A stretch of DNA of 64,000 bases, taken from positions 1 through 64,000 of the forward strand of contig CBDCNH010000011.1 of NCBI GenBank assembly GCA_965219015.1, written 5' to 3'. Of this stretch, positions 42,437-56,121 are shown piece by piece; positions within the stretch are counted from its first letter, which is position 1, and each line of letters opens with the position of its first letter. The notes under the pieces were generated by a model. That model had not been told where the DNA came from. It was given only the letters and a program-made list of their open reading frames with translations, and searched no databases. Source of the DNA: CBDCNH01 sp965219015 (GTDB taxonomy: Bacteria; Pseudomonadota; Alphaproteobacteria; Rhodobacterales; Rhodobacteraceae). A program made the position numbers and the translations under genes.

Positions 42437-42712
42437 GTGCGGCGCGTGACGATCGGCGACCTGCGCGCGCTGGCGGGCGCGGTGGCGGGGCGGCCCGAGC
42501 CCGAGCGGCGCAGGGCGGTGCGGGCGGCGGTGGAGCGGGCGCGGGCGGCGGACGCCTACCGCAAGCGGCTCGGGCGCATCCATCCGGCCTGGGGCAACGG
42601 GACGCTGGTGCAGGCCTGCGAGGCGGCGGCGCCGCTGCCCGCCTCGGAGCCCGCGTTCCTGCGCGCGCTCGCGACGGTGTGCGACGTGCTGGCGGAGGAC
42701 CGCGGCGCTTGA
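42437..42712 (+). CDS. Small GTA-neighbour protein of unknown function
   Basis: The 91-residue product begins at GTG 42437 (MRRVTIGDLRALAGAVAGRP) and contains ERARAADAYRKRLGRIHPAW, then GNGTL. The same motif (ARAADAYRxRxGxxHPxWGDGSL) marks a small family found next to GTA clusters in Rhodobacterales. Its function is unknown. It starts one base after the DUF2793 stop. Confidence 0.75.
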   Translation: MRRVTIGDLRALAGAVAGRPEPERRRAVRAAVERARAADAYRKRLGRIHPAWGNGTLVQACEAAAPLPASEPAFLRALATVCDVLAEDRGA

Positions 42713-42751
42713 GGCTGGACAGGCGGGCGGCGCCGGGCGACACCTCGCAAG

Positions 42752-43375
42752 GTGGACCCGGACGCGCACGACCTTGCAAGGATCGCTGACCGGCTCGCCG
42801 CGATGGGTCGCGACGGGCGCGTGGTCTGCGCCGTTGCGGGCGCGCCGGGGTCGGGGAAGTCCACGTTCGCGGAAGCACTCGTCGCGCGGCTGGGGTCGGA
42901 TGCGGCGCTCCTGCCGATGGACGGGTTCCACTACGACGACCAGTACCTCGGTCCCGCCGGCCTGCAGGCGCGGAAGGGGGCGCCCGACACCTATGACGTG
43001 GGCGGGCTCCTCGCGACGCTCAGGCGGTTGCGCGCGGACGACGAGGACCGGGTCGCGGTGCCGGTGTTCGACCGCGCCATCGAGATCGCGCGCGCGGGTG
43101 CGCGGCTGATCCCGCGGTCGGCGCGGGTGATCGTGGCGGAGGGCAACTGGCTCCTTCTCGACGATGCGCCGTGGGATGCGCTGGGCGGCATGTTCGATCT
43201 CACGGTGATGCTCGAGGTGCCGCGCGACGAGCTGCGCGCGCGTCTGCGCCGGCGCTGGGAAGGCTTCGGGCTCAGCGAGCCTGCGGTGCTGGCGAAGCTC
43301 GACCTCAACGACCTGCCGAACGGCGACCTGGTGCGGGAGCGGAGCCGGGCCGCCGACTTCGTGGTGCGGCCGTGA
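42752..43375 (+). CDS. P-loop kinase, nucleoside/sugar-kinase-like (FrcK/CoaA-type)
   Basis: The 207-residue protein has Walker A GAPGSGKSTFAEAL (near residue 30), MDGFHYDDQYL (substrate motif of the phosphoribulokinase/uridine kinase clan), KGAPDTYDVGGLL, and VPVFDRAIEIARAGARLIP. The clan includes pantothenate kinase and the FrcK-like sugar-transport kinases. The exact substrate is not visible. It uses GTG as start and overlaps the FAD oxidoreductase start by one base. Confidence 0.87.
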   Translation: MDPDAHDLARIADRLAAMGRDGRVVCAVAGAPGSGKSTFAEALVARLGSDAALLPMDGFHYDDQYLGPAGLQARKGAPDTYDVGGLLATLRRLRADDEDRVAVPVFDRAIEIARAGARLIPRSARVIVAEGNWLLLDDAPWDALGGMFDLTVMLEVPRDELRARLRRRWEGFGLSEPAVLAKLDLNDLPNGDLVRERSRAADFVVRP

Positions 43376-44436
43376 TGCGCGTCGTCGTGGTCGGCGGCGG
43401 CATCGTCGGCGCATCGGTGGCTTGGCATCTCGCACGGGGCGGCGCGGCGGTCACCGTGGTCGAGGCGGGCGGCGAGGGCGGCACCGCGACGTCGCGCTCC
43501 TGGGCTTGGATCAACGCGAGCTCAGGGCACGCCGAGGGGTACGCGCGGCTTCGGATGCGCGCGATGGACGACTGGCGCGGGCTCACCCTGCCCGGGGTAC
43601 GCGCGAACTGGTGCGGGTCGCTGGTGTGGGACCTGCCCTCCGACGATCTTCGCGCCTTCGTCTCCGAGCGGCAGGCGCAGGGCTACGACATCCGCATCGT
43701 GGAGCGGCCCGAGATCGCGGCGCTCGAGCCGGCCCTCGCGGCCCCGCCCGAGCTTGCGGCGTTCGCGCCCGGCGAGGGCTCGGTCGAGCCCGCCGCGGCA
43801 GCCCGTGCGTTTCTCGAAGGTGCGGTGAAGCGGGGTGCCGCGGCGATCACCGGACAGGTCGGCCAGATCGTGACGGAGGGCGGGCGCTGCTCCGGGGTGA
43901 GGCTTGCGGACGGGTCCCGGATCGCGGCGGACCGCGTCGTGCTGGCGGCGGGTGCCGGGGTGCCCGAGCTTGCCGCGCAGATGGGCGTGGAGGTGCCGAT
44001 GACCAGTCCGCCGGGGCTTCTGGTCACGACCGCTCCGGCGCCGCCGCTCCTGACACGGCTTCTCGTGGGCCCGGGCCTCGAGGTGCGCCAGCGCGCCGAC
44101 GGCTGCCTCGTCGCTGCGGGCCACCACACGGGCAGCGATCCCGGCGACGACCCCGAGGGCGTCGCGGCGGAGGTCGCAGGACGCATCCGGGCGGCGATGA
44201 GGGGCGTGGAAGGCCTGGGCCTCGCGGGCTGGACCGTCGGGCACCGTCCGATGCCGCGCGACGGGCTACCGGTGGTCGGCAAGGCCGCGCCGGGGCTCCA
44301 TGTCGTCGTGACGCACTCGGGCGTGACGCTGGCGCCGCTCCTCGGCCGGCTCGCGGCGGACGAGATCCTGTCGGGCGCGCAAGACGCGCTCCTTGCGCCG
44401 TTCGGCCCGGAGCGGTTCGCCGCAACGCTTCCTTAA
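43375..44436 (+). CDS. FAD-dependent oxidoreductase, DadA/glycine-oxidase-like
   Basis: The 353-residue protein starts with the Rossmann FAD motif VVVVGGGIVGASVAWHLARG. It has SRSWAWINASSG near residue 42, the middle RVVLAAGAGVPELAAQMGVE, and the C-terminal MPRDGLPVVGKAAPGLHVVVTH with HSGVTLAPLLGRLAADEIL, as in D-amino-acid dehydrogenase/sarcosine-oxidase relatives. It probably oxidises an amine or amino acid. The ATG shares a base with the previous stop (TGATG). Confidence 0.9.
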   Translation: MRVVVVGGGIVGASVAWHLARGGAAVTVVEAGGEGGTATSRSWAWINASSGHAEGYARLRMRAMDDWRGLTLPGVRANWCGSLVWDLPSDDLRAFVSERQAQGYDIRIVERPEIAALEPALAAPPELAAFAPGEGSVEPAAAARAFLEGAVKRGAAAITGQVGQIVTEGGRCSGVRLADGSRIAADRVVLAAGAGVPELAAQMGVEVPMTSPPGLLVTTAPAPPLLTRLLVGPGLEVRQRADGCLVAAGHHTGSDPGDDPEGVAAEVAGRIRAAMRGVEGLGLAGWTVGHRPMPRDGLPVVGKAAPGLHVVVTHSGVTLAPLLGRLAADEILSGAQDALLAPFGPERFAATLP

Positions 44437-44526
44437 CTCTCAACGGACGATGGTCGCCACGACCGCCTGCTCCCTAGCGCGACGGAAAAACCTGTGGATA
44501 TCTCCGCAGGGAACCGTTAACCATGA

Positions 44527-44541
44527 GAACAAGGCAAGAAC
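44527..44541. promoter_or_regulatory. LexA-type SOS box of recA
   Basis: GAAC-AAGGCAA-GAAC is a perfect GAAC-N7-GAAC direct repeat, the LexA site of Alphaproteobacteria. It lies 50 bases before the recA start, so recA is expected to be damage-induced. Confidence 0.85.
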
Positions 44542-44590
44542 GACGCAATCATTGCCGCTCACGGCAGGGCATGTCACAAGGAACTATCGG

Positions 44591-45654
<1,064 letters not shown>

Positions 45655-45658
<4 letters not shown>

Positions 45659-46080
45659 GCGCGGGGCTCGAGCGACATCGGCCGGTCGCCTCCGGGCGGC
45701 AGGCCGAACCGAGCCCTGACCCAGTCGAGCCAGAGCCCGTAGGGCCGGCCCGCGACCAGCATGACGGCCGCGCCGCCGAGCGTGCCGCGCAGGATCGCCG
45801 CCCCGTCGGCACCGCCGGCCCAGATGACGGCGGCATAGAGCGGCACCTGGAAGCTCATCAGCGCGACGGTGTCCCAGAGCGCGCGCCGCCGCCGGCCGCG
45901 CAGCAGCCGGTCGCGCCAAACGCCGTAGGGCCGCGCGGTGAGCACCATCAGCGGCGCTCCGATGGCGCGGGCCTGCGCGACCTCGGCCCAGCCCATCCCG
46001 GCGACGAGGCGTTCGTTCGCGATCCCCGTGAGGGTGAAGAACGCCACGAGCGCCAGCGTGTCGGCGACGAAGCGGCGCAC
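45655..46080 (-). CDS. alaE: L-alanine exporter AlaE family
   Basis: This is a small inner-membrane protein of 141 residues with four hydrophobic helices. The family marks are RRFVADTLALVAFFTLTGIA with NERLVAGMGW at the start, two similar ARPYG-type repeats (APLMVLTARPYGVWRDR and VMLVAGRPYGLWLDWVR), and LWDTVALMSFQVPLYAAVIW between. It exports alanine. Its end overlaps the recA stop by four bases, and it is divergent from alaS, fitting an alanine theme by proximity only. Confidence 0.87.
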
Positions 46081-46168
46081 CCCGGTCTCCCTCCTCCGCT
46101 CCCGCGCGATGGACAGGCCACCCTGCGGCGGCTAGACCTGCGCTCCCGACCCCCCGCCGGAAGCCGCC

Positions 46169-48822
<2,654 letters not shown>

Positions 48823-48823
<1 letters not shown>

Positions 48824-49290
48824 TGGAGCCGCTCGCCGCGCTGATGGCGCGGCAGCCGCGGCCGGGCTTCGTGGACTGGATCGGGGTGCGGCCCGCACGC
48901 CGCGCGGCGATGGCGGCGGTCGGGGCGGCGGCGCTCGGTCCCGACGGGCTTGCGGGCGACCACGCGCGCCCCGGACGCCGCGCGCTGACGCTGATCCAGG
49001 CCGAGCACCTGCCGGTCATCGCGGCGCTCGCAGGCCGCGCCGCGGGCTACGCCGACCTGCGCCGCAACGTCGCCGTCGCGGGCATCAACCTTGCTGCCCT
49101 GAAGGACCGCCCGCTCCGGCTCGGCGGCGCGCTCGTCCGGCTGACCGGGCCCTGCATGCCCTGCAGCCGCATGGAGGAGGCGCTCGGGCCCGGCGGCTAC
49201 AACGCGGTGCGCGGCCACGGCGGCTGGTGCGCGGAGGTGCTGGAGCCGGGCCGCGTGGCGGTCGGCGACGCGCTTACGCCGGCGGATTGA
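48823..49290 (+). CDS. MOSC domain protein
   Basis: The 155-residue protein is a stand-alone MOSC (molybdenum cofactor sulfurase C-terminal) domain with VDWIGVRPARRAAM, GLAGDHARPGRRALTLIQAE, RRNVAVAGINLAALKDRP and LTGPCMPCSRMEEALGPGGY, holding the CxxC pair of the YiiM-like group. Such proteins bind molybdopterin or carry sulfur. It follows alaS (TGATG) and overlaps the convergent hydrolase by 17 bp. Confidence 0.88.
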
Positions 49291-49837
49291 GCGCGTCGAG
49301 GAACCCGATGAGCCGGGCCTCGCAGAGGGCAGCGGCCGCCGCATCCCAGTCCGGGCCGCCCGCGTCGAGGAAGTTGTGCCCCACGCCGTCGTAGCGGTGC
49401 ACCTCCATCGTCCCGGCGCCCGCGCGCCAGTCCGCAACGAAGTCCTCGTCGTCGAACGGGTCGGGCCGCGCCATGTGCAGCGCGGCCGGTGCCAAAGGAC
49501 GCGGCTCCGGCACCGGGCCGGGGCCGGAGATGAACAGGACGCCCGCCGCGCGCGGCCGCTCGGCCCAGAGCTCGCCCGCGACGCCCCCGCCCATCGAGAT
49601 GCCCGCGAGCACCGCCGTCTCCGGCACGCCCCCGAGCGCCGCGCGGGCGCGCGCCGTCACCACGTCCCGGCCGATGTCGCGCAGGATGCCGAAGCCCGCT
49701 TCCACGTCGTCCGCGGCACGGCCCCCGAAGAGGTCGGGCGCCTGCGTAGAGTGCCCCGCCGCCGTCAGCCGCCGGGCCAGCGCCAACACCCCCGGCCGGA
49801 GCCCGAGCACGGAATGGAAGAGCACCACGTCGACCAT
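49274..49837 (-). CDS. Dienelactone hydrolase family protein
   Basis: The 187-residue alpha/beta hydrolase begins MVDVVLFHSVLGLRPGVLAL and has the nucleophile motif GISMGGG (Ser instead of the Cys of true dienelactone hydrolase), then ALHMARPDPFDDEDFVADWR, and His in GVGHNFLD. The substrate is unknown. It converges with the MOSC gene and overlaps it by 17 bp. Confidence 0.85.
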   Translation of the reverse strand: MVDVVLFHSVLGLRPGVLALARRLTAAGHSTQAPDLFGGRAADDVEAGFGILRDIGRDVVTARARAALGGVPETAVLAGISMGGGVAGELWAERPRAAGVLFISGPGPVPEPRPLAPAALHMARPDPFDDEDFVADWRAGAGTMEVHRYDGVGHNFLDAGGPDWDAAAAALCEARLIGFLDALNPPA

Positions 49838-49847
49838 GCCTCGCAGG

Positions 49848-50201
49848 CTAGCGCGGGCTCAAGGCTCGTGTCGAGGGCTCGCCCCGCGCGGGGGGCGGAG
49901 TGAGACAGGCGGGCCGGTCTTGCGGATCGCAGATCGGGGAAGCTCGCTGCGTCCCAAAGGAGAGGCCGTGGACCGCGGCCAGCAGATTTCGGACCGGGCC
50001 GCGAACGAACTTGAGCGCCGCGTCGGCATCGAGGTCGCGCGGGGTCACGAAGCCGAACCGCTCGAGTCGCCCGCTCACGAACGGGACCGCCGCTCCAAGA
50101 ACCCGTCCGGCCGGCGGCGAAACGGCGGCGCTGAGCTCGGCGCTGAGCTTGGGGAACGCCACGCCCGCTTTCCGGAAGCCCGGGTGGCCGCCCGCCTGCA
50201 C
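49848..50201 (-). CDS. Hypothetical protein
   Basis: The 117-residue ORF begins at GTG 50201 with AGAGGG a few bases upstream and lies between typA and the dienelactone-type hydrolase, all on the minus strand. The segment PKLSAELSAAVSPPAGRVLG, then FVTPRDLDADAALKFVRGP, looks protein-like, and the end is less so. I do not recognise a family. The ORF overlaps a long antisense ORF, so it is uncertain. Confidence 0.45.
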   Translation of the reverse strand: MQAGGHPGFRKAGVAFPKLSAELSAAVSPPAGRVLGAAVPFVSGRLERFGFVTPRDLDADAALKFVRGPVRNLLAAVHGLSFGTQRASPICDPQDRPACLTPPPARGEPSTRALSPR

Positions 50202-50301
50202 ATAGTCCCTCTGCGCCCCAGTGCCGCCCCCGTGCCGCGCGTGAACACGCCCTTGCGGTGCGCGCGGAACCCTGCACCCGTGCGACGGGCGCGGCGCGCG
50301 C

Positions 50302-52119
<1,818 letters not shown>

Positions 52120-52191
52120 GATCGTGCTTTCGGGAAGGGTCGCGCGCCCCTTACCTCGCAGGCGCAGAAAACGCCAGCGCGAAAGCAGCGC

Positions 52192-52566
52192 TCACCGCGC
52201 AAGGTTCAGCGCCGCCGCCGCACGCACGAGCGCCGCCAAGGCGGGGCCGTCGACCGCGTCGCCTTCATGGAAGTCTATCGCCCGGCGCACCCGGCCGTCG
52301 AGGCTCGCGTTGAAGAGGCCGGCAGGATCGTCGAGCGCCGCCCCCTTCGCGAAGGTGAGCTTCACGGCGGCCTTGTAGGTCTCGCCCGTGCAGAGGATGC
52401 CGCCGTGCTCCCAGACCGGGACGCCGCGCCATTTCCACGTCTCGACCGCGTCCGGGTCGGCCTCGCGGATGATCGCGCGCAGCCGGCCGAGCAGCGCGCC
52501 GCGCCAGTCGCCGAGCTCGGCGATCCGGGCGTCGATCCGGGCGGAGGGCGTCTCGGCTTCGGTCAC
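52192..52566 (-). CDS. DUF1801 (YdhG-like) protein
   Basis: The 124-residue protein has the DUF1801 pattern: IDARIAELGDWRGALLGRLR, EADPDAVETWKWRGVPVWEH, then KAAVKLTFAKGAALDDPAGL. The function is unclear, often linked to stress or small-molecule handling. It overlaps the SRPBCC gene by 4 bases and is third in the arsR operon. Confidence 0.88.
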   Translation of the reverse strand: MTEAETPSARIDARIAELGDWRGALLGRLRAIIREADPDAVETWKWRGVPVWEHGGILCTGETYKAAVKLTFAKGAALDDPAGLFNASLDGRVRRAIDFHEGDAVDGPALAALVRAAAALNLAR

Positions 52567-52961
52567 GCGCTTTCTCCCAGGACGCGCTCGAGGTTGCCGA
52601 GAAACCGCGGCCAGCCCGCCTTGGCGCCGTTGAAGGCCGGCAGGTTGTCGCGCGTGAAGCCGGTCTGCTCGACGCGCAGGTGCGTGCCCGAGCCGGAGGG
52701 CGTCAGCGTCCAGGTGACGGTGCTGTCGAGGCCCATCGACACCCAGGTGTAGCGCAGCATCCGCGGCGGGTCGGCCGCGAGCACCGTGCCGTCGATCGCG
52801 CCCCAGTCCGCGGTCAGGCGGAACGCGGACCCCACCTCCGGCGCGAAGTCGGTCCGCATCAGCCAGGCCTCGATGAGATGCGGCTCGGTCAGCGCGCGCC
52901 AGACCGTTTCGGGCGGATGCGGAAGCTCGCGGTCGAGCGTCAGGCCAAGCGGGTCGGTCAT
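52563..52961 (-). CDS. SRPBCC/AHSA1 domain protein
   Basis: The 132-residue protein has the START-like fold pattern of AHSA1 proteins: LDRELPHPPETVWRALTEPH, then LIEAWLMRTDFAPEVGSAFR, and the C-terminal GWPRFLGNLERVL. Such domains bind hydrophobic ligands. It lies between an ArsR regulator and a DUF1801 gene with 4-base overlaps on both sides, a common trio in which ArsR senses some compound. Confidence 0.9.
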   Translation of the reverse strand: MTDPLGLTLDRELPHPPETVWRALTEPHLIEAWLMRTDFAPEVGSAFRLTADWGAIDGTVLAADPPRMLRYTWVSMGLDSTVTWTLTPSGSGTHLRVEQTGFTRDNLPAFNGAKAGWPRFLGNLERVLGESA

Positions 52962-53293
52962 GGGTCCATCCTTTTCAGAAGTGCTTCGAGCGCGTCGAGC
53001 CGGTCCTGCCAGAAACCGGTCATCTCTTCCGTCCAGTCGGTCAGCGGCGCGAGCGCCCGCGGGATCGCGCTGCAGAGCGTCTGCCTCCCCTCGCGGCGGT
53101 CCCGCACGAGCCGCGCCGCGCGCAGGACGCCGAGGTGCTTCGACACCGCGGGCTGCGACACCCCCGCGGCCGCGGTGAGCGCGCCGACGGTCTGCTCGCC
53201 CTCGCGGCAGAGCCCCTCGAAGATCGCCCGCCGGGTCGGGTCGGCGAGCGCCTTCAGGATCAGATCGGGAGACGAGGACAAGGATAACTCCAC
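52958..53293 (-). CDS. ArsR-family regulator
   Basis: The 111-residue winged-helix repressor has LILKALADPTRRAIFEGLCR, REGEQTVGALTAAAGVSQPA (recognition helix region) and VSKHLGVLRAARLVRDRREG. It lacks the ELCVCD-type metal site, so it is not a metal sensor of the classic kind. I prefer the GTG at 53293 (MELSLSSSPD) because AAGAAG lies 7 bases upstream and relatives begin similarly. The ATG at 53311 has no ribosome site. A palindrome with 18-base arms covers the start region. Confidence 0.9.
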   Translation of the reverse strand: MELSLSSSPDLILKALADPTRRAIFEGLCREGEQTVGALTAAAGVSQPAVSKHLGVLRAARLVRDRREGRQTLCSAIPRALAPLTDWTEEMTGFWQDRLDALEALLKRMDP

Positions 53294-53326
53294 GGCTATG
53301 CTTCTTTTCATAGCCGTGGAGTTATC
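53283..53326. promoter_or_regulatory. Palindrome over the arsR start
   Basis: GATAACTCCACGGCTATG (53283-53300) and CATAGCCGTGGAGTTATC (53309-53326) are perfect complements with an 8-base spacer. The arms include the GTG start and one in-frame ATG of arsR, and the SD-like AAGAAG lies in the loop. It may be the ArsR operator or an RNA hairpin that gates translation. Confidence 0.75.
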
Positions 53327-53348
53327 GGTCTGTCAACGGCCGAGCCCG

Positions 53349-54245
53349 CTACTCCGCCGCGTCGCGCGCGGGCTCGGCGCGCCCGAGCGCAAGCGGCTCC
53401 TTGAACGTGAGCGTGCGGTAGGGGAACGGGATCTCGATGCCCGCGTCGTCGAGCGCGCGCTTCACCGCCGCCACCACCTTGTCGCGCGACGCGCGGATGT
53501 CGACGGGCAGCGAGCCCGTCCACCAGGTCACCTCGAAGTCGATCGAGCTCTCGCCGAAGCCCTGCGCGAAGATCTGCACGTCCTTGATGTCGTTTCGCAC
53601 CATGTCGACGCCCCGCACGGCCGCCGCGATCACCTCGCGCGCGCGGTCCACGTCCTCGCCGTAGGCCACGCCGCACATGATCGTGGTGCGGCGCAGGTCG
53701 CGCGAGGTGCGGATCGTGACCGGGTTCTTGAAGAGCGTGGCGTTCGGCACCACGACGAGCTGCCCGTCGGTCTGCCGGATGTGCGTGTCGCGGATGGTGA
53801 ACACCTCGACCTGCCCGTCGATGCCCTCGCATTCGATGAAGTCGCCGCGCTGGAACGGCTCGCGGATGAGGAGAAGGAGCCCCGCGAGGAAGTTCTCGAA
53901 CACGTCCTTGAACGCGAACCCGATCGCCACCCCGCCGACCCCGAGCGCCGTCACCGCGCGCCCCGGCGTGATCGAGGGGAACGCGATGGTGATCGCGATG
54001 AGCACGCCGAAGAGCCAGAGCCCCACGGTCGCGAGCATCATCGTCACGTCGACGAGCGCCTCGCGGATGCGCGCCCGGCGCAGCGCGCGCGGCAGGAAGC
54101 GGTGCAGCGCCTTCGCCACGAGCCAGACGAGCCCGAGGAACACGAGCGAGGCCACGAGCTGCGGCAGGAGCGCCCAGAACCCGCGCACGAAGCCCGAGAG
54201 CTGCACCCGCATCGGCTCGGGCAGGAGGCGCCAGAGGTCGGTCAC
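53349..54245 (-). CDS. Small-conductance mechanosensitive channel, MscS family
   Basis: The 298-residue membrane protein has three helices near the N-terminus (about 25-45, 65-90, 98-125) and the pore/hinge signature GVGGVAIGFAFKDVFENFLA, then GLLLLIREPFQRGDFIECEG. The cytoplasmic beta domain reads VEVFTIRDTHIRQTDGQLVV. It opens under membrane tension to release solutes. It is of normal length. Confidence 0.93.
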   Translation of the reverse strand: MTDLWRLLPEPMRVQLSGFVRGFWALLPQLVASLVFLGLVWLVAKALHRFLPRALRRARIREALVDVTMMLATVGLWLFGVLIAITIAFPSITPGRAVTALGVGGVAIGFAFKDVFENFLAGLLLLIREPFQRGDFIECEGIDGQVEVFTIRDTHIRQTDGQLVVVPNATLFKNPVTIRTSRDLRRTTIMCGVAYGEDVDRAREVIAAAVRGVDMVRNDIKDVQIFAQGFGESSIDFEVTWWTGSLPVDIRASRDKVVAAVKRALDDAGIEIPFPYRTLTFKEPLALGRAEPARDAAE

Positions 54246-54461
54246 GCGCAGGGTTCTAACGCGCCGGCACGGGCAGGACCAGCGGCGTCAGCGGCCGCAA
54301 GACTTTGGCCGCCCGCTCCGCGAGAGGTGCCGGCGACCGCCCCCGGGCTCCGCCGAGGCACGCCGAGCGCGTCCCCATGCGCTGCGGACGCGCGACGATG
54401 CCGATGTGCCGGCGGCCCCGGGCTGCGCGTTCGAAGGCGCTGACCGGGCGTTGATCCGGGC
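54246..54461. other. 216 bp with no gene seen
   Basis: Between the MscS start and the YitT stop there is no supported ORF on either strand. The stretch must contain the MscS promoter if that gene is not read through from YitT. Confidence 0.4.
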
Positions 54462-55067
54462 TCACGCCGCGATGTACCAGTCGCGGCGGTGGTTGAAGGC
54501 GATCACGAGGTTCATCGTCGCGACGCCGGCGAGCGAGAAGGCCATCCGGCGCGGGTCGAGGACGGTGGCGGCGACGACGAACAGCCCCGCGTCGAAGATG
54601 AGCTGCACCCAGCCCGCGCGGAACCCGGTGCGGTCCTGCACGAGGAGCGCCACCACGCCGACGCCGCCGAGGCTCGCGCCGTGCCGGAAGATCGCGAGGA
54701 GCCCCACGCCCGCCGCGACGCCGAAGAAGAGCGCCGCCACGAGGGGCGAGAGCGTCGCGAAGGCGAGGTAGCCCGGCAGCACCGCCGTCAGCCCCGAGAC
54801 GATGGCCACGACGACGAAGCTCACGATCGTGAAGCGGGGCCCGAGCCGCGCCCAGGCCACCGCGTAGAACGGTAGGTTCACGAGGAAGAAGAGAAGCCCG
54901 AAGTTCCACCCCGCGACATAGGCGAGAAGCGCCGCCACCCCCGCCGTGCCGCCGGTCACGAGCCCCGCGGAGGTCAGCAGATGGATGCCGAGCGCGCAGA
55001 GCGCGGTGCCCGCGGCGAGGCCCTGCACGTCCTCGAACGGCGTGTGCTGCGGGCGGGCGTCGGTCAC
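54462..55067 (-). CDS. YitT/DUF161 family membrane protein
   Basis: The 201-residue protein has five or six hydrophobic helices and the YitT signature GLAAGTALCALGIHLLTSAG, then LVTGGTAGVAALLAYVAGWN and IFRHGASLGGVGVVALLVQD. The family is probably a transporter of unknown substrate. The C-terminal soluble part of some members is absent, giving the short version. Confidence 0.88.
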   Translation of the reverse strand: MTDARPQHTPFEDVQGLAAGTALCALGIHLLTSAGLVTGGTAGVAALLAYVAGWNFGLLFFLVNLPFYAVAWARLGPRFTIVSFVVVAIVSGLTAVLPGYLAFATLSPLVAALFFGVAAGVGLLAIFRHGASLGGVGVVALLVQDRTGFRAGWVQLIFDAGLFVVAATVLDPRRMAFSLAGVATMNLVIAFNHRRDWYIAA

Positions 55068-55152
55068 GGGCGGGCTTTGGTCACGGGCGGCGGTCCTCGG
55101 CGGCTTGCGTCGAGGATGCGCGCGTGTCGCGGGTCCGCAAGCAGCATGTCCG

Positions 55153-55176
55153 GGCGCAGCCCGATCAGGCTGCGCC
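55153..55176 (-). terminator. Hairpin after the VPLPA-CTERM gene
   Basis: GGCGCAGCC and GGCTGCGCC pair perfectly (9 pairs, 6-base loop) 24 bases past the stop codon of the minus-strand VPLPA-CTERM gene. No T-run is seen. Confidence 0.45.
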
Positions 55177-55199
55177 GTCAGCGCCTTCTGCCCGGAACT

Positions 55200-55916
55200 T
55201 CACCTCTTGGATGAACGCCGCCGCAGCAGCGCAAGCCCGGCAAGCCCGGCCCCGAGCAGCGGCAAACCCGCCGGCAGCGGCACCTCGGCCGGCAGCGCCG
55301 CGCCGCCGACGGTGCCGAGCGTGATGCGCGCGACGGGGAGCGGGCCCTCGACGTAGGTGAACGTCTCGATCACGTTGCCCTCGTCGTCGGTGGCCTCGAA
55401 GAGCTTCGTCGGCAGCGGCCCGTCGAGGTAGACCGACAGCACGACCTCGAACCCCGGGAACTCCGCCATCCGCGTGGGATAGTCCTCGAAGGCGCCGTGG
55501 TAGTCGAACGTGCCCTCCTCGGGCTCGGTGAACGGCGGCTCGATGAAGAGCGCGAAGTTGAGGTCGCCCGGCCCCTCCTGGAACGGGTCGAAGTCGTAGC
55601 TTCCCGTCATCGACGAAAAGATCGCGAACTCGTCGATCGTTGTGCCGCCGACCGTCAGGGTCGCGGTGCCGTTGCCCTGGTCGGTCGCGAAGGAGAGCGG
55701 CTGCCCCGCGAGCGTGGGCGACCCGATGGCCGAGGTGATGGTGCCCGACAGCGAGACCTGGTCGACGCCGGTGGGGCCGTAATCGCCGAAGAAGTCGAGG
55801 ATCGAGCCCGTGAGATCCGAGTCTGCCACGAGGAACGGCTGCCCGACCTCCGCGGCGGCGGCGGGCAGGGCGAGGCAGGCGACGAGGGGCAGGGCGAGAA
55901 GGGGGGAGCGAGGCAT
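55200..55916 (-). CDS. VPLPA-CTERM sorting domain protein
   Basis: The 238-residue secreted protein has a signal peptide (LLALPLVACLALPAAAAEVG, cut after AAA) and a beta-rich body of unknown role. The C-terminal tail is EVPLPAGLPLLGAGLAGLA, then LLRRRSSKR: the VPLPA motif, a membrane helix and a basic end. This variant of PEP-CTERM is cut and sorted by a rhodobacterial exosortase, whose gene is not in this window. Confidence 0.87.
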   Translation of the reverse strand: MPRSPLLALPLVACLALPAAAAEVGQPFLVADSDLTGSILDFFGDYGPTGVDQVSLSGTITSAIGSPTLAGQPLSFATDQGNGTATLTVGGTTIDEFAIFSSMTGSYDFDPFQEGPGDLNFALFIEPPFTEPEEGTFDYHGAFEDYPTRMAEFPGFEVVLSVYLDGPLPTKLFEATDDEGNVIETFTYVEGPLPVARITLGTVGGAALPAEVPLPAGLPLLGAGLAGLALLRRRSSKR

Positions 55917-56121
55917 GGCAATTCCTCCTGACGGGTGCTGAAAAATGGTTCGGCTGCGACGGCGTCCGGCGAGGCTGAAAATGCTGCCGGTTCCCGACGC
56001 TACGGCGGCGCCGGGGAAGCTGTAAAGCGTTTCCTGCGCGACCGCGCCCGCGTCGGATCAGACCGCCCCGAGATCAACCTCTTGCAGGCCGTACCTCATG
56101 CACCGCATGAAGTGCGGGCGG

